From assembly GCA_015056575.1 (NCBI GenBank), contig SVGA01000008.1, positions 1 through 64,000 on the forward strand: a stretch of DNA of 64,000 nt, in the 5' to 3' direction. Shown here piece after piece: positions 60,758-64,000 of this stretch (positions within the stretch are counted from its first letter, which is position 1; each line of letters opens with the position of its first letter). The notes below the pieces were generated by a model. That model was not told the origin of the DNA. It ran no database searches and was given only the letters and a program-made list of their open reading frames with translations. A program made the translations under genes and the position numbers. The stretch is from Butyrivibrio sp. (GTDB taxonomy: Bacteria; Bacillota; Clostridia; Lachnospirales; Lachnospiraceae).

Positions 60758-61762
60758 ATGAAAAGACATTGTATCCTATATGCAAGCTTAATAATACTGG
60801 TATTGATACTGATGGTGCTCTGTATCTGTGTTGGCAGCGTGGATATCAGTCCTTTTGAGATACTGCATCTTTTTACCGCAGGAGATCACAGCTCCTCGGC
60901 AGGAAAAATCCTTTTTGACATAAGACTTCCAAGGACTGTGGAAGCTCTTTTTCTGGGAGGAGCTCTTGCTCTTTCAGGGTATCTTTTGCAGACCTTTTTT
61001 TCAAACCCAATTGCCGGTCCTTATATCCTTGGTATATCCTCGGGAGCAAAGCTTGTGGTGGCAATCCTCATGGTGGCTTCTCTTAAAGCGGGATTTGTCA
61101 TGAACTCCTGGATGATGATCGTATCTGCCTTTGCAGGGTCCCTCATCGCAACCGGATTTGTGCTGGCTGTTTCCACAAGAGTCAGATCCATGTCGGTCCT
61201 TGTTGTCTGCGGCGTTATGGTGGGGTATATCTGCTCGGCGGTAACGGAGCTTCTGGTATCCTTTGCCGATGATGTCAATATTGTAAATCTCCACAACTGG
61301 GCTCTGGGAACTTTTTCCTCAGCGGCCTGGAGAGATGCTTTTTACTACATTCCGATTTCAATGGCAGGTCTTATTGCTGCTTTTATGATATCCAAGAGCA
61401 TGGAAGCCTATATGTATGGCGAGAATTATGCCACAACCCTTGGCATAAATGTCAGGGGCTTCAGAACAGCTCTGATCATACTTTCCAGTATCCTTTCGGC
61501 TACCGTAACAGCTTTTGCGGGACCGGTATCTTTTGTTGGAATAGCGATGCCACATGTGGCAAGACTGCTTTTTAAATCGGGAAGACCAAGGGTGATCATT
61601 CCGGCGTCTTTCCTTATGGGAAGTGCATTCTGTCTTTTCAGTGACCTTATAGCCAGAAGCCTCTTTTCACCAACGGAGCTGTCAATAAGCACGGTTACGG
61701 CAATTTTCGGAGCTCCTGTGGTAGTCTCCATGATGATCGGCAGGAGGAAACAGGATGGCTGA
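60758..61762 (+). CDS. FecCD-type ABC permease (BtuC-like)
   Basis: A 334-residue protein with about ten TM helices. FecCD hallmarks are FDIRLPRTVEALFLGGALALSG, NPIAGPYILGISSGAKL and the late AGPVSFVGIAMPHVARLLF with the ATPase-coupling region. It forms the channel of the chelate importer with the preceding binding protein. It overlaps the ATPase gene by 8 bases. Confidence 0.93.
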   Translation: MKRHCILYASLIILVLILMVLCICVGSVDISPFEILHLFTAGDHSSSAGKILFDIRLPRTVEALFLGGALALSGYLLQTFFSNPIAGPYILGISSGAKLVVAILMVASLKAGFVMNSWMMIVSAFAGSLIATGFVLAVSTRVRSMSVLVVCGVMVGYICSAVTELLVSFADDVNIVNLHNWALGTFSSAAWRDAFYYIPISMAGLIAAFMISKSMEAYMYGENYATTLGINVRGFRTALIILSSILSATVTAFAGPVSFVGIAMPHVARLLFKSGRPRVIIPASFLMGSAFCLFSDLIARSLFSPTELSISTVTAIFGAPVVVSMMIGRRKQDG

Positions 61763-62507
61763 GATAATATTTGAAAAGGTTTCTCTTGGATATCAGAAAA
61801 AAGAACTGCTTAAGGACATTGACCTTTCTGTTGATAAGGGAAAAATAGTAGCCCTTATCGGTCCCAACGGTGCTGGCAAATCCACGATCCTCAAGGCTGC
61901 TGCAGGGCTTCTTTCACCTATGGAAGGCAGGATCCTTATTAAGGAAAAAGATCTGTCAACATATAAGAGCAGCGACCTGGCCAAGATCATGTCTGTAATG
62001 CTGACAGAAAAGGTTGCTTCGGAATATGAAACCTGCTTTGATGTAATAAGGGTAGGACGTTTCCAATACACGGATATGTTCGGAAGACTGACCAAAGAAG
62101 ACAGGATGGCAATAGACTCGGCTATGGAGACCATTGGAGTAAAAGATCTTGAAAAGAGGCAGTTTAAAAGCCTTTCCGATGGCCAGAAACAGAGGGTGCT
62201 TCTTGCAAGAGCAATTGTGTCCGATCCGAAGATTCTCATACTTGACGAGCCCACCAGCTTTCTTGATATGGGATATAAGACCGAGTTCTTCGATGTGCTT
62301 AAGGCATATGTGGCAGAAAGAGAAGCCTGCGTTCTTATCTCAATGCATGAGATAGAGCTGGTAAAAAAAGTGGCGGATATTGTCGTTACCATCACCCATG
62401 ACAACAAAACGGAAAAGTGCGGACCTCCCGAAGAAATACTGACACCGGAGTACTTAGAGCAGCTCTTTTCCATGAGCAGCGGAAAATATAAAGAATACTA
62501 TGAGTAA
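61755..62507 (+). CDS. ABC transporter ATPase (BtuD-like)
   Basis: A 250-residue ATPase: Walker [12 protein letters not shown], signature [14 protein letters not shown], Walker [14 protein letters not shown]-loop SMHE. It energises the FecCD permease encoded upstream (8-base overlap) and overlaps cobQ by 8 bases, so transport and corrinoid synthesis genes are translationally coupled. Confidence 0.93.
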   Translation: MAEIIFEKVSLGYQKKELLKDIDLSVDKGKIVALIGPNGAGKSTILKAAAGLLSPMEGRILIKEKDLSTYKSSDLAKIMSVMLTEKVASEYETCFDVIRVGRFQYTDMFGRLTKEDRMAIDSAMETIGVKDLEKRQFKSLSDGQKQRVLLARAIVSDPKILILDEPTSFLDMGYKTEFFDVLKAYVAEREACVLISMHEIELVKKVADIVVTITHDNKTEKCGPPEEILTPEYLEQLFSMSSGKYKEYYE

Positions 62508-64000
62508 TGATAAGATAAGACCAAAGTTCATAATGGTTCAGGGCACTATGTCAAATGCCGGGAAAAGCCTTCTGGTGGCTGGGCTTTGCCGCGTACTTAA
62601 AAAGGACGGATTCAAGGTGGCTCCTTTTAAATCCCAGAACATGGCCCTTAATTCCTGTATCACAGAGGATGGTCTGGAGATGGGACGTGCTCAGGTAATG
62701 CAGGCTCAGGCTGCCGGGGTTAAACCCTCAGTCTATATGAACCCCATACTTCTTAAGCCCACGGATGATGTGGGAAGCCAGGTAATTGTCAACGGCAAAG
62801 CCGTGGGCAATATGAAGGCCAGGGACTATTTTGAGTACAAAAAGCAGCTGGTGCCGGATATCATGGCTGCCATAGATAAACTCTCAGAAGACTTCGAGGT
62901 GATAGTAATTGAGGGAGCCGGGTCTCCCGCAGAGATCAACTTAAAGCAGAACGACATAGTAAATATGGGAATGGCCGGGCTTGTGGATTCACCTGTAATA
63001 CTTGTGGGTGACATTGACAGAGGCGGGGTTTTTGCCCAGCTCTACGGCACAGTGGAACTTCTTGAACCTGAGGAAAAGAGCCGGATAAAGGGGCTTGTGA
63101 TCAACAAATTCCGGGGAGATAAGAACATTCTTGATCCCGGCATTGAGATGATAGAAGAAAAGACCGGGATAAAGGTCGTTGGAGTTTTGCCCTACGGCGA
63201 TTTTAAGCTGGAGGATGAGGATTCCCTGACGGAGCGTTTCGATGCAGAAGCCCGCGGTCTTATAGATATTGCGGTCATAAGGCTTCCACATATTTCCAAT
63301 TTCACCGATTTCAATGTGTTTGATGAGTTTAAAGAGGTCTCGGTCAGGTTCGTTAAGAGTGTACGGGAACTTGGCGATCCCGATATCATAATGCTCCCCG
63401 GAACCAAGAGCACAATCTCAGATCTTAAGTGGCTTATTGAGAGAGGCTTTGAAACTGCCATAAGAAAGTATGAAGGATCCGGCGGAATTGTTTTTGGCAT
63501 CTGCGGAGGTTTTCAGATGCTTGGGGAAGATGTCTGCGATCCTGATGGAGTTGAGAGCGGCGGCAGTATAAGGGGCCTTGGACTTCTTCCTCTGTCAACT
63601 ACTCTTGCTAAAGATAAAGTAAGAAGCCTTACAGAAGGCATGGTGGAGGAGCCGACAGGTCTTTTGTCCGGATTAAAAGGCAAAAGATACAGCGGCTACG
63701 AGATACATATGGGTAAGACGGTTCTTATAGAAGGTGCCAAGGCTTTGCCCTTTACAGACGGCGGGAGTGGATACTGCGCAGGCAATGTCTACGGAACCTA
63801 TATCCACGGCTTTTTTGACGAAGCGGAAATTGTCAGGGAACTGGTGGAGATGCTTGCAGCCGGAAAAGGAGTGAGCCTTTCCGGAGACAATATTGTAGGC
63901 TATGAGGAATTTCGCGAAAGGCAGTTTGATGCTCTGGAGGATATGATAAGAAAGTATATGGACATGGATGCCATATACAGGATGATCGGAATAGAAAAGA
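62500..64000 (+). CDS. cobQ: Cobyric acid synthase (3' end beyond window)
   Basis: At least 500 residues, open to the window end. The N-terminal P-loop amidotransferase domain ([55 protein letters not shown]) is followed by a class I glutaminase domain with catalytic Cys in [10 protein letters not shown] and His in YGTYIHGFF. It amidates the b, d, e and g side chains of adenosylcobyrinic diamide, using Gln and ATP. ATG 62500 overlaps the ATPase stop by 8 bases. Only a short C-terminal tail should be missing. Confidence 0.95.
   Translation, partial: MSNDKIRPKFIMVQGTMSNAGKSLLVAGLCRVLKKDGFKVAPFKSQNMALNSCITEDGLEMGRAQVMQAQAAGVKPSVYMNPILLKPTDDVGSQVIVNGKAVGNMKARDYFEYKKQLVPDIMAAIDKLSEDFEVIVIEGAGSPAEINLKQNDIVNMGMAGLVDSPVILVGDIDRGGVFAQLYGTVELLEPEEKSRIKGLVINKFRGDKNILDPGIEMIEEKTGIKVVGVLPYGDFKLEDEDSLTERFDAEARGLIDIAVIRLPHISNFTDFNVFDEFKEVSVRFVKSVRELGDPDIIMLPGTKSTISDLKWLIERGFETAIRKYEGSGGIVFGICGGFQMLGEDVCDPDGVESGGSIRGLGLLPLSTTLAKDKVRSLTEGMVEEPTGLLSGLKGKRYSGYEIHMGKTVLIEGAKALPFTDGGSGYCAGNVYGTYIHGFFDEAEIVRELVEMLAAGKGVSLSGDNIVGYEEFRERQFDALEDMIRKYMDMDAIYRMIGIEK

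Overview
The window reads as a chromosomal segment of an anaerobic Firmicute, most likely a Lachnospiraceae member close to Butyrivibrio or Pseudobutyrivibrio. This is inferred from gene content and order: cysS-mrnC-rlmB-sigH, rpmE-DUF1385-prmC-prfA, class III (anaerobic) nrdG/nrdD, DUF5721, DUF1653 and DUF4003 proteins, many signalling proteins, strong purine-rich ribosome binding sites and moderate GC. Genes are dense and mostly on the + strand. I saw no phage, insertion sequence, rRNA or CRISPR array.

Layout. 1-980: a partial gene end, a frameshifted small lipoprotein gene, terminators and an elongator tRNA-Met on the minus strand. 984-8219: a GH13 glycosidase, a membrane EAL phosphodiesterase, small genes, a CarD-like regulator, an AlaX-type tRNA editing enzyme and the AzlCD exporter. 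8253-12077: ispF and the cysS-mrnC-rlmB-sigH block. 12218-14585: a tandem cyclic-nucleotide-binding protein overlapping a class III nucleotide cyclase whose base-selecting residues look guanylate-type. 14702-17887: rpmE, DUF1385, prmC, prfA. 18009-21247: an Hpt protein, DUF5721, an orphan LacI regulator, a LytTR response regulator and DUF1294. 21251-27598: arginine biosynthesis, with argG divergent from argC-GNAT-argJ-argB-argD across a shared operator region of TGCAT-rich repeats. 27595-29088: a solute-binding protein overlapping argD. 29149-35456: comEA, then response regulator, histidine kinase and GerMN lipoprotein, then comEC. This places an MtrAB-LpqB-like trio between the two DNA-uptake genes. 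35546-43318: a chemoreceptor, DUF4003, an unknown protein, an XRE regulator, and nrdD with a fused redoxin domain preceded by paired NrdR boxes and nrdG. 43416-49449: holA, DUF1653, GT2, PAP2 phosphatase, lipid kinase and glyA. 49450-50122: no protein gene, but a strong promoter followed by about 390 nt of structured, repeat-bearing sequence that looks like an undescribed RNA. 50123-54758: a GH3-like membrane protein with a degenerate active-site loop, a double-glycine leader peptide, an ABC exporter and DUF3048. 54967-57126: a PcrA/UvrD helicase with a LexA box at its promoter. 57171-64000: a cobalamin riboswitch controlling a lipoprotein CbiK chelatase fused to two NEAT-like domains, a BtuFCD-type ABC transporter and cobyric acid synthase (runs off the end).

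The most interesting parts are the secreted chelatase/B12 locus, the predicted cGMP module, the unknown RNA before the GH3 gene, the competence/two-component/GerMN operon, the double-glycine peptide and the NrdD-redoxin fusion. All functions are read from motifs by eye. No database search was run.
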